NCBI GenBank assembly: GCA_963965975.1
Contig: OZ014411.1
Location: forward strand, 22,038,249-22,102,248
Length of the DNA: 64,000 nucleotides
Direction: 5' to 3'
Source: Xestospongia bergquistia
Taxonomy: Eukaryota > Porifera > Demospongiae > Haplosclerida > Petrosiidae
The number at the start of each line of letters is the position of its first letter. The first letter of the stretch is position 1. This document shows positions 22,601 to 34,653 of this stretch, one piece after another. Under the pieces are notes generated by a model. It searched no databases. It saw only the letters and a program-made list of their open reading frames with translations, and was not told the DNA's origin. The translations under genes were made by a program, and so were the position numbers.

Positions 22601-22847
22601 GCCAAGTTTCTTCCTATCCTTGAAGATTTTCCTTATCCAAAATCTATGTTTACTTTTTTCTGGAATATTGTTAATTTTTAGTACCTGAACAATCAGTAAG
22701 AGAGCTAATAAAATAAAAGCTTCTGATTAGCCATGTTGTTTTCTTCAGTGGCGTGCATCAGTTGTGGTTGTACAATTGTTGTGCAAATCATGTTGTGCAA
22801 CAGATACAACAGCTACAACAATGCTACAACTAAATGGAAACCAAGCT

Positions 22848-24336
22848 TAAGACTGCTGGATACCAAATAAATGTAATTTCCTCATATTAGCAATATAAAT
22901 AATCATCAATCCTTTATTCTTCTGTAATTAACTTTTAAGCTTTTGATAACATATGCTGTCAGAAAACAATTAACACTTCACTAATTGATTTTGTGATCTG
23001 TCAATTAGTCCACTATAGAAATTCCCTGTTTGTTTGAGTCTAACCATGTGTACTGTAATGAGTTTGACATACCATCCAAATACATACTATCAATTTAATC
23101 TTTTTTAAGTATGGCCACCAGGGATAGCTTCCTCATGACTTCATCTCCTCATCACATATCTATTTCATTAAGGCAACAATTTTGTCCTTGCCATCTTTTC
23201 TAAACTGTCTCAGTTGTGACACACCATATCCCAAAATGAAATCTTGGAGATATACCATTGCTACAACAACTGGTGATAAATTAATTTATCTATACTTGCT
23301 ACTTCATTGATTAAACAATGTCTTTTTGGTGATGCTCAGAAAGTAGTAATCATTGTGTCTTGCTATCATTCACCTCATAGAAGAATGATCATGTAACAAG
23401 TTATCTAGCAACCTCCTTGAAGTAATAGAAGCTTAGAAGAGGCTGACCACATTTAAATCATTATTAACCCTCGATGCTCACTGCTTGGTTGAGGCTATAT
23501 AGTATACTAGTAGGTTTGTGTAGCAAGTGTTAGAAAAGCTAAAGTGAATCTGCAAAATACGCGAGTTAGCAAAAAACAGTCTTACAAAACTGCAACCTGT
23601 CTGTGACTGTCGTTGCCACACCCATTATGGTTAAGCTTACACTTGCCACACTCTCACACAGTAGCAGCATGATAATTGCAATTAAACATCAGAAACTGCA
23701 GCAAAGATTTTCTATTTTAGTGCTTTTCATTATATTTTAATCAAAGAAAACAACTTCCACAGACGCCTCAAACTAATGGTGATGTTCGTTTGAATGTGCA
23801 TTTCTAAATCAAATTTTACAGTTGAAAATAATTAGTTTTATATTATATCTACCTGCTATATTCCAATAATAAATTATGTTCTTTGTATTTAAGTAAATGG
23901 AGAATGACATCTGCAGGTGAATACTCTTAACGACAGAAAATGGTGTTGTGATATCAAGTTGATTCTTTTCAAACATTTGATTATTGTGAGAAGCAAATAC
24001 TTTTTATGTTGATGGAAGCTTCCAGACATCACCTTAATATAATGTACATCTTGAATTTGAGTGTTCTGTAATAATCGCATATTTTAAGTTTGTTTTTAAA
24101 CAAGAAATCAAACTAAGTTTATTGCATCAAGAAGTACGTTAAGAGCAATTAATAGAGGTTATTATAGAATCGAAGACTTGCTCTCATGAAATCACTATCA
24201 ACTTAGAAAATTCATATCTAGAATGTCAGCAAACAAACTTGGAATAATTTAATTGATTAAAATACATCTTTAATTATTATTTAGTGGGCGAACGAGGAGT
24301 AGGCAAATGACATATTACTAATCCTGAATAAGCAAT
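22848..24336. other. Spacer without a gene
   Basis: 22,920-23,500 is collinear with 52,080-53,110 (landmark TAACTTTTAAGCTTTTGATAA), placing it as the duplicated upstream region of the mosaic genes on the far side of the Harbinger insertion. No coding feature supported. Confidence 0.6.
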
Positions 24337-24629
24337 ACCAACTAGGACAAAAATAGATGTACAAATTCACGATTATTATAGACGTACAATTCACGATATT
24401 GGATATTCAAAATTCATGATTTTACCTGAAATTCGTGATTATCATACTTAACAATTCAAGAATTTACGTAGAATTCTGGATTATTGTAATTTGCGAACTT
24501 ACGATTTTATAGTGAATTTGCAATTCTTGATGATAATCGCCAATTCCCGGTAAAATCGTGAATTTTGAATATGCAGTACGTGAATTGACTTTAATAATCG
24601 TGATATGGACGCCTATTTTTGGCGTGGTT
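24337..24629. mobile_element. Palindromic MITE-like element
   Basis: A near-complete imperfect inverted repeat: the left half GGACAAAAATAGATGTACAA... and the right half read inward CGCCAAAAATAGGCGTCCAT... both continue with TCACGATTATT and ATTCAAAATTCA(T/C)GATTTTACC. Multiple copies of the ATTCACGATT motif occur. No coding capacity; would fold into one long hairpin. Target-site duplication not resolved. Confidence 0.65.
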
Positions 24630-25426
24630 TATATTCCATACCTGAAACATGTTCTCTAGGCTATGTAAATTCTTATCAATTGAATCACTTGAGAGTGGAA
24701 GTTATATTAAAACATTATTGTGGAGAGTAATGATTCTTCATTAGAGCAACTATAGTTCATTGGTTTGTCTCTTGGTTTGGCCAGTGCACCGATTGCACAG
24801 TAAAGAATAGGTCTTCCAAACATCACATCAGCTCTTTTATCAATTCTTACATTCGTCCTTCTAAACATGGGAGATATTTTCTACTTCTGCATGCCCTAGC
24901 TACCCTAAAACAAAACTCTAGGAACATATATGAGAAATTTTGAACTTGTGAAAGAGTAAGCACATTATGTAGATCTTCAATTTAAGCGTTCTGTGATAAT
25001 GGCTTATTTGAGTTAAGTATTACTGTTCATCTTGAGAATTTAGAGTCTGTTATCGGAAAGAATAGTGATTTTTGATCAGAACAACTAGCTAATTTCACGG
25101 TTTCTCTCTTGGCTTGGAAGGCACGATTATTTGCATGCTAGAGGAATGTTAACGTTTGGAACCACTCGTAAACTATTATAGTTACTAAACATAGTTTTGA
25201 GAAAAAACGCTAGGAACACGAGATAAGAGGACAGAATAAAGTAGAGATAGGCGATTTTTCGTTCATTATGAATTACGTTGTGCACCGAGATCCATGCATT
25301 AGCGAGTTATTAGTATGTATCATTATTCAAAAACGCAACATACACTAATTTACCACATTTTAATCATGCAATAATATTACAATACGCAAGGCATACATGA
25401 GTATATTATATACATATTATATATAC
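24630..25426. other. Stretch without a supported gene
   Basis: No exon recognised. If the stanniocalcin-like gene has further 3' exons they should lie here; none could be identified. Confidence 0.4.
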
Positions 25427-25592
25427 CTTTAAAAAGATCTTTCAAAGTTAGTAGGAGTTGATGTGTAACAAATTGTGCAGCATTTGATATCCAACTATCC
25501 ACATTGGACAAGAAACTATCGGCTACCTGCCTGGTACATGTAGTTGCAGCTTGAAAAACCTATAGTGATATGTTATCTTCAATGATATATAA

Positions 25593-25679
<87 letters not shown>

Positions 25680-26217
25680 ATCATATAGACATTATTGATT
25701 CTAAACCTGTTGAATTGCTTGTTTGTACCAGAAAACATTTAAGTTAGAAACTTTTAAGGCAAGGCAATTCAAGTTAGTGTTACTCAAAAGAATATCAATA
25801 CAGAATCCATTATTAGTATTGAAACAGGATTGATGACTGTTGAAAGCAGTCGTTCGCAATTGACTGCATGTTCCATTTGAGTTGTAGACAGTGCTGTTCA
25901 AAATGGCTTTCATAACGCAACTTTTCATATTCTCAATCCAAAGTTGACCCTATATAGAATAACTAAAAATTAATGAAAAAACAATAAATACCTACTGCAG
26001 TTGTGAAACAACTTTGGTTATTTATTAAATGGTTGCAGTATCTGTCACCATAGGCAAGAGGATATCCATTAGTACCACATTGAAATCTTGGCTCTACACA
26101 TTGTGTATAGAAATCACAGTTACCAGTCTTAGCAAGACCTGTACAGTCCTGAGCTTTGATTGTAATTGTCAGATAGAGCACCACTGCAAACACGAGTAGC
26201 TTCATGCTGTTATGCAT
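25427..26217 (-). CDS. Stanniocalcin-like secreted protein, copy 1 (3 exons)
   Basis: Exons 26,217-25,996 (74 codons), 25,949-25,707 (81 codons) and 25,559-25,427 (ends in phase 1), joined at GTAGGT/TATAG and GTTTAG/TATAG sites. Start Met followed by a hydrophobic signal peptide ([18 protein letters not shown]). The mature part has the cysteine order of stanniocalcins: [57 protein letters not shown]. Stanniocalcins are secreted glycoprotein hormones in vertebrates and have relatives across eukaryotes; the role here is unknown. The last listed exon ends at a donor (GTATAT), so at least one 3' exon is missing. Copy 2 at 53,452 shares exon lengths and splice phases. Confidence 0.65.
25594..25670. 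repeat. (AT)n microsatellite in stanniocalcin-like intron 2
   Basis: Long AT/TATA tract inside the intron between exons 2 and 3; absent at the same place in copy 2 (53,600-53,640), so it expanded after duplication. Confidence 0.95.
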
Positions 26218-28999
26218 TGTTGTTTGACAGTTGAATAGCTTTAAATATTTAGTGTCGTTCCTAGACGCCCACTCGCTTTATGCGAGAAAGTAAAAACATC
26301 AGCCTCGCGAATAATTATTATTGTTGAAAGTCAAACGTATGACTGAAAACATAACAATATAGTTATATAGACAGAAGTCCTATGAGCTATTACAAGCGAG
26401 TTACAGTAACTACTTATTACTATTTTCTGGAGATTAACTATTTGACAGGAATCTTGCCATCTTACCAGTGAGGACTACTACCCATGACGTCACAAATAAA
26501 AATTGTTGGACTAATAGCTCAGTCTCTCATTAAGCGAGTGGGGTCTGCATGAGGAAAATACTACTGAGCTCAAAATTGTGAATATAGTTAAATTCGATGT
26601 GTTGTCAAGGAAACAGTTGACTAAAGGCTGATTAGCATTCTTACTAGAGGTTAATTACTCATTGCATAGTAAGTGACATAAGCTTAGGATTTTAAAATAT
26701 ATATAAATATGACTCAAAGTATGAATGTATCTTCTCATGTTACAGCTATATGTATAGTTATATATATAGTTTTGTGTTAATACTACTATGACTAAAGCAT
26801 ATTAGTTAAGGGTCTATTATATTATATAATATAACTATCTATACTAACTACCATTACCAAAACTATATAAAAATTAATTTTATACAAAATATTACATCAT
26901 ATCACTCATTAGAAAAAATTAGGACTATAAGACTGTACTTTAATGTGTTTGTGAATTCATTACTACTAAAATGGTTCGATAACTATTTTGGAAAAATCAG
27001 CTGATCATAACATCAGCAGATAGATACAATTATTGCATAACTACATTAACTTAATTTATGATAGCAATAAACTAACACTACAAATTCTATGCTACTAGTA
27101 AAGAGTGTATGATAGTATAACATAAAGTAGTGTATGTTCAAGTATATACAGCATAGAAATATACTGAAAGGTCAAGGTAGTATGTTTATACACACACACA
27201 TACATATATGAGGAAGTGCACACCTGTCACGGCTTTACTTGCCTTGGTATCGTGATTTCACATGCAACAGTTATGACAAGAATGTATTTGGACTGTATTG
27301 GTAAAAACAATGAATCAGCAACAAAATCACATTGTTGACAACTCTGGTTTATGTAACGCATTATACAGACCTCTGACCATATCACATATATATTGATAAT
27401 TGATTTATTACTCTCACATTCATGAAAATAAAGTGACCTGGATATTTGTGATGTAGACTATCATTAGTCTTTGTATGTGGTTCAGTCATGTTTGTGTTGT
27501 TTTATAGTCACTTAAGGCAATGTACTACTAATTCACACACACACATAGTAGTGTAGTAAAAAATTCATACTGTACATGTAGTTAATGGCCAAAATTTGAA
27601 TTATATATATACATATTACATAGTTCAAACTACTCTTCTAGCACTTTGTATTATAGTAGGTACGTTCATATACAGTATATGGAGATATTTCATTACAATG
27701 ATTGGCTTGGAATAGTAAAGCAACATTTCTTGAAGTATTGACACATTGTATTTCAAATCATAATACTATTATTAATGTGAGTTTGAACATTTTTATGATT
27801 ATCATTCACAGTACTATAGCATGACATCATATCTTTCATATCTTTCTGGCATATATGAGATTGAAATACTCATTCAAATATTGATTGTGTTTTTTCTAAC
27901 TGAGTTGCAAAATATGCCCAGGTAGAAGTAACATATTTTGCACATGTATGTAACATATACAATTATATGTGAAATATATGTACAAAGTATATACAATGTA
28001 TGTAATGTATGTACATATATGTCACATATAATTATTGTAGATTATAAAATATATGTAAAAGATAATGTAATTATGTACAATATGTATATGCTTAAAACTT
28101 TGTTCAGTAGTGATCACTAGCAAGTACCCTAACTGTTTGATGAACCATCCAAATGGAAGACACCATCACCATGCTGGTAACTATGACAACATCTATAGCA
28201 ACATAAATTTTGCTATACCTGTATCTCGTATAACATGTATTTAAGCACACATTTTATGTACTATACATGTACATGCATATAGTTTTATGTAAACTAACAA
28301 TAACAAGGTATGATAGTATGCATGGTTGGCAAAAAACATTACTTTGATGAGTCTATAAGTTTCTATTGTAGCGGCAACAAAGCTTTACCACTGTAAAGAT
28401 TGATTGGTTGTTTTAATCAATATGTAGTTATACAGGCTACGTGTGCATAGTAAATTATGTCAGGCAATAAAGTATGTACAGCTTTCATTGCTAATGCAAT
28501 AAATGCTTTATGTAATTGATGGTTGCCTTGTAAACATAACTGTGATGAGTATGTTCATTACTATAGTAGTAGAAATGCTTCTTAAGATAGTTAGTTCTCA
28601 GAATGTCTAAACCCAAAATGTCTAATCCCATGACATCTCACAATACAATTGAATTATCTCAAGTACATGTACAGAGTATAGTATTAACATGATATGTACA
28701 GTTTTCATTACTAATTCAATAAATGTACTATGGAATTAACTATTAATGTAGATAATAGTTAGAACTATGATAATAGCATACTGGACCAGGGCTATTACTA
28801 TGGACTTCATACATACCCTTCAATGTATTTTTATTAGAATTCATGCAACAAAATGTCTCCTATAATGTCTAACAATAAAATTGAATTTACTGAGTAAGTT
28901 GTATACATTTAACAATGAATTTGTAGTACAATGCTAAATTGTAAATGTACAAGTAGAGTATTAATAAGTCAATCAAACAAAACAGTAATACAGTTAATG
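26218..28999. repeat. Spacer, duplicated at 54.15-56.3 kb
   Basis: AT-rich with no supported gene. Landmarks shared with the second copy: the 'CCCACTCGCTT' upstream of the start codon (26,270 and 54,222), CACCTGTCAC/TACCTGTCAC (27,222, 55,268), and the TAAACATGTA-rich block. Promoter sequences of the stanniocalcin-like gene should be at the left end; no specific element is claimed. Confidence 0.6.
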
Positions 29000-29720
29000 A
29001 CATTGATGTAGGAGTAGTGTTTTCTCATCACTATTTGGCTCTTTCTATTAGCTTTTTTATAATTTTTTTCACTTTGCAGCCACTTTCTTTCACAGCTAAT
29101 ACTGTGTCTCCTGATTCCAATTGTCATAATTTCTAAAAACTTATAATGTTTTTTCAGAAATTACACATACTGGAATACATTCATAGATAGACCAGTTTTT
29201 TTAGTAGATGTGTATACTTGATACTGTAACTATAAAAAAGAATTTAAATGACACTGTCATCTTTTTAATTAACTATAATAAAACGAAAAACATTGATATG
29301 GTCAACTTTTAACAAAATACAGATTAATTAGTACTTATATTGTTGTCTTAACTGTATACAAATCTTATAATTTAACAAAATATTTTTAATATATATAATA
29401 ATAATAAACAAATAGTATAAAAAAACATATGCTGTTTGTATGTGAGTATGTAACATATATTTCAAATACTGTAAATTGATATCAATTACATATTATTTAA
29501 TGTCACCACAATTATATTTTTTAACATGATTTCTTGTACTTGAACTCAGGTAAACCTTATGCATGTTTTACATTAAGTGTAAAATATAAACTGATATGCC
29601 TAATTTATATGGAATGTATGTATAGCATATATTATAATATTTGACATATAATCATTATAGTATTTAAAATTTATCTATAATGAATAATTAATGTACACAA
29701 ATAATCATTATGAATTATAT
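29000..29720. repeat. Dispersed flank repeat copy
   Basis: Related to 4,300-4,850 (landmarks ACAGATTAATTAGTACTT, TGTGAGTATGTAACATA) and to 35,980-36,780 (TTTTTTCAGAAATTA and GACCAGTT). Suggests that remains of further mosaic-gene 3' flanks lie between locus A and locus B. Confidence 0.6.
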
Positions 29721-30209
29721 ATTATATAGATGTATGTATGTATCACATGGACATTATATAGTTGTCTAATTGTCTGCTTATTAGTGTTCACTTATGTTTA
29801 GTTTGTACTTTTTTAAATTGGTTTCACAGCAATGTAATGGTGTTTTGTTTTCACACACACATGTATGTATACGTATATCAATAGCAATATTACATTGTAT
29901 AGAGCAATAATTATTAAATATATAATTGTCAATATTGTCAATGTGGAATGAGGTTACAAAATCAGTGTGGTGGTCTACAAACTCTTTGTGGTTTGCTGTT
30001 AACAGGAGCAACATTCTGTTGTACTGGCCTTGTTGTTGCGGCCATGGTGCTCATATGTCTAGCATCAGTCATGAATGAGTGTATATCATAACAAGGTAAG
30101 GATGCTTCCATTGGTTGCTGGTCAACATCAGACTTGCCATAGCACAATTGAGTTGATTCATATGCATGGACGATTTTCAGTCAACAACTTCCAACCAATT
30201 AAATTTTAT

Positions 30210-30740
30210 AGTTAACTGAGCTAGCTTTATTAATAATGGTGTATTGTCCATTCAAAAATGGTGCAACTTTCTTGGTAGACTCCACTCTAATGGCTGGTAC
30301 ATAAAGCCAAACATGATCACAAATGTGGAACACCCTGCTCTTACTACTTTTGTCATAAACCTGCTTTTGTCAACCTTGAGCTTACTTAATGTTTTCCTTG
30401 CTGTTAAGAACAAAAATGTTTGGAGCTAGCAGCTGTTAGCCTGTGGTAGTGGTGTTCCCAATATAATGTCTATTGAAGACCATGTGAAACCTAATATAAA
30501 TGGCATAAAACCTGTAGATTGATGCATAGCTGATCTGTAAGCATACAATGCCATAGAAATACTTGAGTCCCAGTTATCTTGATCATCCTGTATTATCTTT
30601 GCCAAATTGACTTGATGGTATGATTATAACATTTGGTCTGTCCATTTCCTTGAGGATGATATCCAGATGTTTGTGTCCTCTGAATTCCCAATATTTTACA
30701 GAGAACCTGTATATATGATATTGCTACAGAAGTTCCTGCC
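30210..30740 (-). pseudogene. Gypsy integrase C-terminal remnant
   Basis: Minus strand reads TSGYHPQGNGQTKCYNHT, the conserved '(T)S.YHPQ.NGQ.ER.N' block of Gypsy integrases with the Glu-Arg replaced, then YAYRSA..STGF.PF...G in a shifted frame and an R..PLLPRKLHHFW-like tail. Stops interrupt the frame. Confidence 0.7.
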
Positions 30741-30742
30741 TT

Positions 30743-30907
30743 GTCAAGAGTGGAAAGTACTTGGCACCAGCTAAACTATCTAGGGTATCATCAATCCTAG
30801 GTAATGAGTAAGCTTCCTTTACTTTAACTGAATTAATCCAAAATTAACATCAAAATATCCAAGATTGGTCTTTTTTCTAATCAAGACAACAGGTGAAGAC
30901 CAAATAC
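30743..30907. repeat. Internal duplication within the Gypsy remnant
   Basis: 165 bp nearly identical to 31,177-31,341 (two substitutions noticed), covering RT residues around AYSLPRIDDTLDSL. The duplicate sits directly downstream (gene sense) of the RT 'EHL..L..IF' block, where that sequence does not belong, so it was copied after insertion. Confidence 0.8.
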
Positions 30908-31501
30908 TGAAACTCTGACTTACCAAAGTGACACTTGGCAAGTTTCAGCTTGAATTCTTCCTTTTCAAGTTTGAGAATATTGCCTCCAGTCTCTGCAAGT
31001 GCTCCTGAAAGGATGAACTAAAACTAGCGCACATTCCATAAGTCTCTAGAATGTAGCTAGGGCATTAGTTAAGCCAAATGGAATCAGCTTAAATTTGAAA
31101 TGCCCTTGTGGAGTGTTAAACAAGTATTTTCCTTATCTGTATCCTAAACCTTTACCTGCTAGTACCCTGAAGCCAAGTCAAGAGTGGAAAGTACTTGGCA
31201 CCAGCTAAACTATCTAGGGTATCATCAATCCTAGGTAATGAGTAAGCTTCCTTTACTGTAACTGAATTAAACCAAAATTAACATCAAAATATCCAAGATT
31301 GGTCTTTTTTCTAATCAAGACAACAGGTGAAGACCAAACACTTTTGCTGGGTCGAATAATATTGTCTTTCATATTTTTCTCAACTTCAGTATTAACTACA
31401 TGCTTTAAGGCTACAGGAAGACAGCACATAGGCTGTTTATGGGTACTGAAGTGGTTTTGATACTGTGCATGATTGTAATCAGATGGTTTCCACAAATACA
31501 T
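30908..31501 (-). pseudogene. Gypsy reverse transcriptase remnant
   Basis: Begins CLPVALKHVVNTEVEKNMKD, then IIRPSKSVWSSPVVLIRKK (typical RT start), AYSLPRIDDTLDSLAGAKYF, FNTPQGHFKFKLIPFGLTNA and EHLQRLEAIFS. The catalytic YxDD block is not found between them. Frameshifts and stops separate the pieces. Confidence 0.78.
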
Positions 31502-31798
31502 GTTAATGTGAACACAATAATTTCTCTAATTGTACTGCCTCCTCTTGAAATGAGTTGGCTATAGGGACCTTTAAAGCTAAACATTGTTGTGTAGCAGAGG
31601 ACTGCCTTCCCAATTTAGGGTAGCCTCATCAACACCAAAAACATACTTCTGAGGGGTAAAAGAATCAAATTTAGTTCACTTGTAGAGGGATGCAGGTGCT
31701 GTACCTGTATTCATGACTTGTACTACAACATTATTATAATGTTGCACAGATAACAAGGAGCAAGCCAACATTATATGCTTTACTTTCAAGCTTACTGG

Positions 31799-32323
31799 CT
31801 AAATTAGCCCTAACTGTAATGCTTGCAATGTACTATCCTGATTCTGCACAGTACAAAGTGCTATAGCCACATTTTGTGATACAATTACATTTGTCATTGC
31901 TTTTGTACCCTTACACCTAGACTCACCTAAAGGAATCTTATTTTTATTACCCTTTCCTAACAACAAACTCTGTTCTGTATAGTCAATGATGGCAGCGTTC
32001 TTCATAAGAAAATTTGATCCTAAAAAGCATTCCACTGATAATTCCATGACAACAAGAAATGGATACATTGTAAAGAACACACCCTTAAAACTTACTAAGA
32101 CATCCACTTGTACCACTATGTCAATGGGCAATCCATTTGCCTCAACCGCTTTGACAGCTGATTGATGATTAACAATATGAACCTTTCCATCCATGAGATC
32201 TTGTGTAATCACTAAAATTATAGCTCCATAGTCAATAAGAAATGTGGTAGAAGATACTCTCCCTTGTCCACATACACGTAACACTGTGTGAATAGTTTGC
32301 TGATGATTTAGAGGAATAGTCAC
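31799..32323 (-). pseudogene. Gypsy aspartic protease remnant
   Basis: 174-codon frame with FLIDYGAIILVITQDLMDG, where the active-site DTGA/DSGA has become DYGA, followed by the flap-like hydrophobic segment and CFLGSNFLMKNAAIIDY (the 'LG.dFL......ID' block). The catalytic-site change argues it is dead. Confidence 0.7.
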
Positions 32324-32347
32324 TGAATGTCCAACTAGTCCCCCACC

Positions 32348-32980
32348 TCAAGGGGCTGGTTGCTGCTCATTTAAAGGTAATTGATATTGATAATGCCCCA
32401 TCTCATTACATCTGTAACTATGCACATTGCTGACATCCCTACGCTGTCGTTGTCTATGGTTAACTCTGGTTTTGCTCTTAAAAGCATCAAAATGGTTCGT
32501 CACCTGTTCTAGTAGCTGCACCAGAGCCTCCTTATTACTAGCATCTCTGGTTTTGGCTGTATCTACCATTGGGCACACTTCCCACTGGTCCTCTAGGTTG
32601 TTCCCCCAAACTGGAGGGTATGCTGAACTCTGTTGCTACCTTGATAGCCTCTTCAATGGGGCCAGGTCCACCTTCAGCAATATCTGCCATGTGATAGCTG
32701 GTAGCAGGTCCATTAAAAACAGTTGAATGAACACAGTTGAGTTGACATTCTCAGTAGGATATGCTTTTCAGAATAACTTTTTCAGCTTGTTGCCATAATT
32801 GACCACCTTCTCTTGTCTCTGCTGGTTCCTATCAGTGAAATTTTGGTAGCGGACAAGAAGTCTTGGACTACATCAACCCATTCTGCCAGTTCTTTCCTAA
32901 ACTCTCTACCCTCCCCTTAGATTCTTCTGGCAGCTCCACATATGTATCTAACAATTTGCCACGATATAAGGTTGGGATAA
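32348..32980 (-). pseudogene. Gag/nucleocapsid remnant
   Basis: CNEMGHYQYQLP near 32,390 looks like a damaged CCHC zinc knuckle (first and last Cys lost); upstream pieces (GAARRI, FRKELAEWVDVVQDFL) are consistent with a Gag region but not diagnostic. Confidence 0.45.
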
Positions 32981-33000
32981 TAGAGAGTTGTTTACCATTG

Positions 33001-34653
33001 CCCTTACCACTAACTCAAATATTATCCACACACTCTTGAAGACTTCTTTTGTAATCTCTGGCAACGGTATTCTCGCCTATCCCACCATGGTTATTCCTAG
33101 TCATTATGTCGACCCAACAGCAAAAGTTGTTCTCAGAAACTTGTGTACATTAACATTAAATGTTTTTATTTTCATCATAATTTTGATATGATATACGGCA
33201 TTGTAGATTTTTGCTATTGCAATCCCTTGTCCTTAAGTGGTTCCAAACATCCCATTCTAATAAATACTTGACAATAGACACACTTCTTACATTACTACTC
33301 ATCAATCAATACAATTACTATTGTTAAAAATTCACATTTCTTGCATAATGTTGATATTGTTTCCTCTAAATCATAAATCGTATTGTTGAGGCATAGCAAT
33401 GGTTTTCCTATGGTTTCTATGTGTAACTTTTATTTGAATTACTAATTAGCTAAAGCTGTTTCTTGATTAACAAATGACAAGACAAGTCTGATCTCCTTAA
33501 CAAACAGCAATAATAACAGTTACTAAGGAAGCTCAAGTTCACTGCACCTTAGTACATGGTTTGTGGTTGTATGTTGTAGTTGCTATATTCATGACCTCCA
33601 TTACTCCTCACAAAAATAATTATCCACTTAATTCAAAATAAAAAAATGGTCTCTCCTAAGTAGGCATCTTTCAAGCTCAATAAAGTAACTTTATTTGTTG
33701 AAGTTCTCAACAAAAGACTATCAAAGTAGATGCTTTAAGTAATTACAAGTTTCTGTCTAAAAGTAAATGCTTAAAGTATTCTAGTTTTATTGTTATTGTG
33801 AAGTAAGCAGACATATTGTGACATTACATGATACTATCACCTGCCTGATTATTGATACTGGACCAGTGTTGTTACTATGGAATTTGTACATACACTACAA
33901 TGTAGTTTGTAGGAACTCATGCACTAAAATATATATGGATTATATAGTTAAAAACAACCAATTTATTTTAACATTGTATGAAGGGTTTGTTCCAGAATAT
34001 TCAATTTCCGAATGTTTATAATCCAAAATCTATGAATGGAATGTATCTCCCATAATGTCCATCAATACAATTGAATTAACTGAGTACAAGTAAAGTGCAT
34101 ACAATTAACAGTGAATTTGTTATAACACTAAATTATAAATGTATATATGTTACAGTAAGATTGTGTATGTAGAGATTTTGTGAAATCCCTGAAACTTTAA
34201 AGGACTTTGTGAAATCACTTTTTCACTTAGGGACTTCATAAATTCACTAAAAACTCTAGCGATTTCATGAGATCACTGTAAATAATACCATAGCTTCAAT
34301 GACTACTCTGAAGATTTATCATAGTTTAAGCAGTTCACACTTTCTTTTATGTAGTGTTACACAGAAAGAGATGTCAATAGTTATTGCAATCAAAGAAGCC
34401 TATGTAATAACATCCATAGCTTTGACGACTACTCTGAGGATTTATCATAGTTCAGAGCAGTTCATACTTCCTTTAATGTGTTGTAATTCCAATTTAGCTT
34501 AGCCTTCACTATATAAGAGGCAGCTACACCATACTCATCCATTTTTATTCCTGCATTTGAAACTAAATAGCACAGCATAATTTTGAGACAAAATTCAAAG
34601 AGGCTTTGTTCAAGAAATATTCTTAATGTGCAAAATATGTCATTTCTAAAGAG
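33001..34653. other. Spacer with dispersed repeats
   Basis: 33,430-33,810 matches the 19.3-19.7 kb spacer; 34,030-34,150 matches 28,850-28,960 and 56,200-56,290. An internal near-duplicate occurs at 34,280-34,360 and 34,410-34,480 (GACTACTCTGAAGATTTATC / GAGGATTTATC). No gene supported. Confidence 0.5.

Larger units (their letters stand above)
20668..22847. mobile_element. PIF/Harbinger DNA transposon
   Basis: 2180 bp bounded by imperfect terminal inverted repeats AGTTTGGTTTCCATTT (left) and AGCTTGGTTTCCATTT (right, read inward), flanked by a TAA target-site duplication (20,665-20,667 and 22,848-22,850), the 3-bp TWA type expected for this superfamily. Subterminal sequence is rich in GTTGT/ACAAC repeats in opposite orientations. 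Inside are a plus-strand MADF-BESS gene and a minus-strand DDE transposase, both broken, in the usual two-gene convergent layout. Non-autonomous now. Confidence 0.88.
30200..33000 (-). mobile_element. Decayed Ty3/Gypsy retroelement
   Basis: Gag/nucleocapsid, protease, reverse transcriptase and integrase remnants occur in the canonical order on the minus strand, all with stops or frameshifts. Flanking LTRs were not recognised. Inserted between the related flank repeats at 29.0-29.7 and 36.0-36.8 kb. Confidence 0.75.

Noticed and set aside
25523-25738. Minus-strand ORF with an Ile-Tyr repeat
   Set aside because: Translation of an (AT)n microsatellite in a stanniocalcin-like intron.
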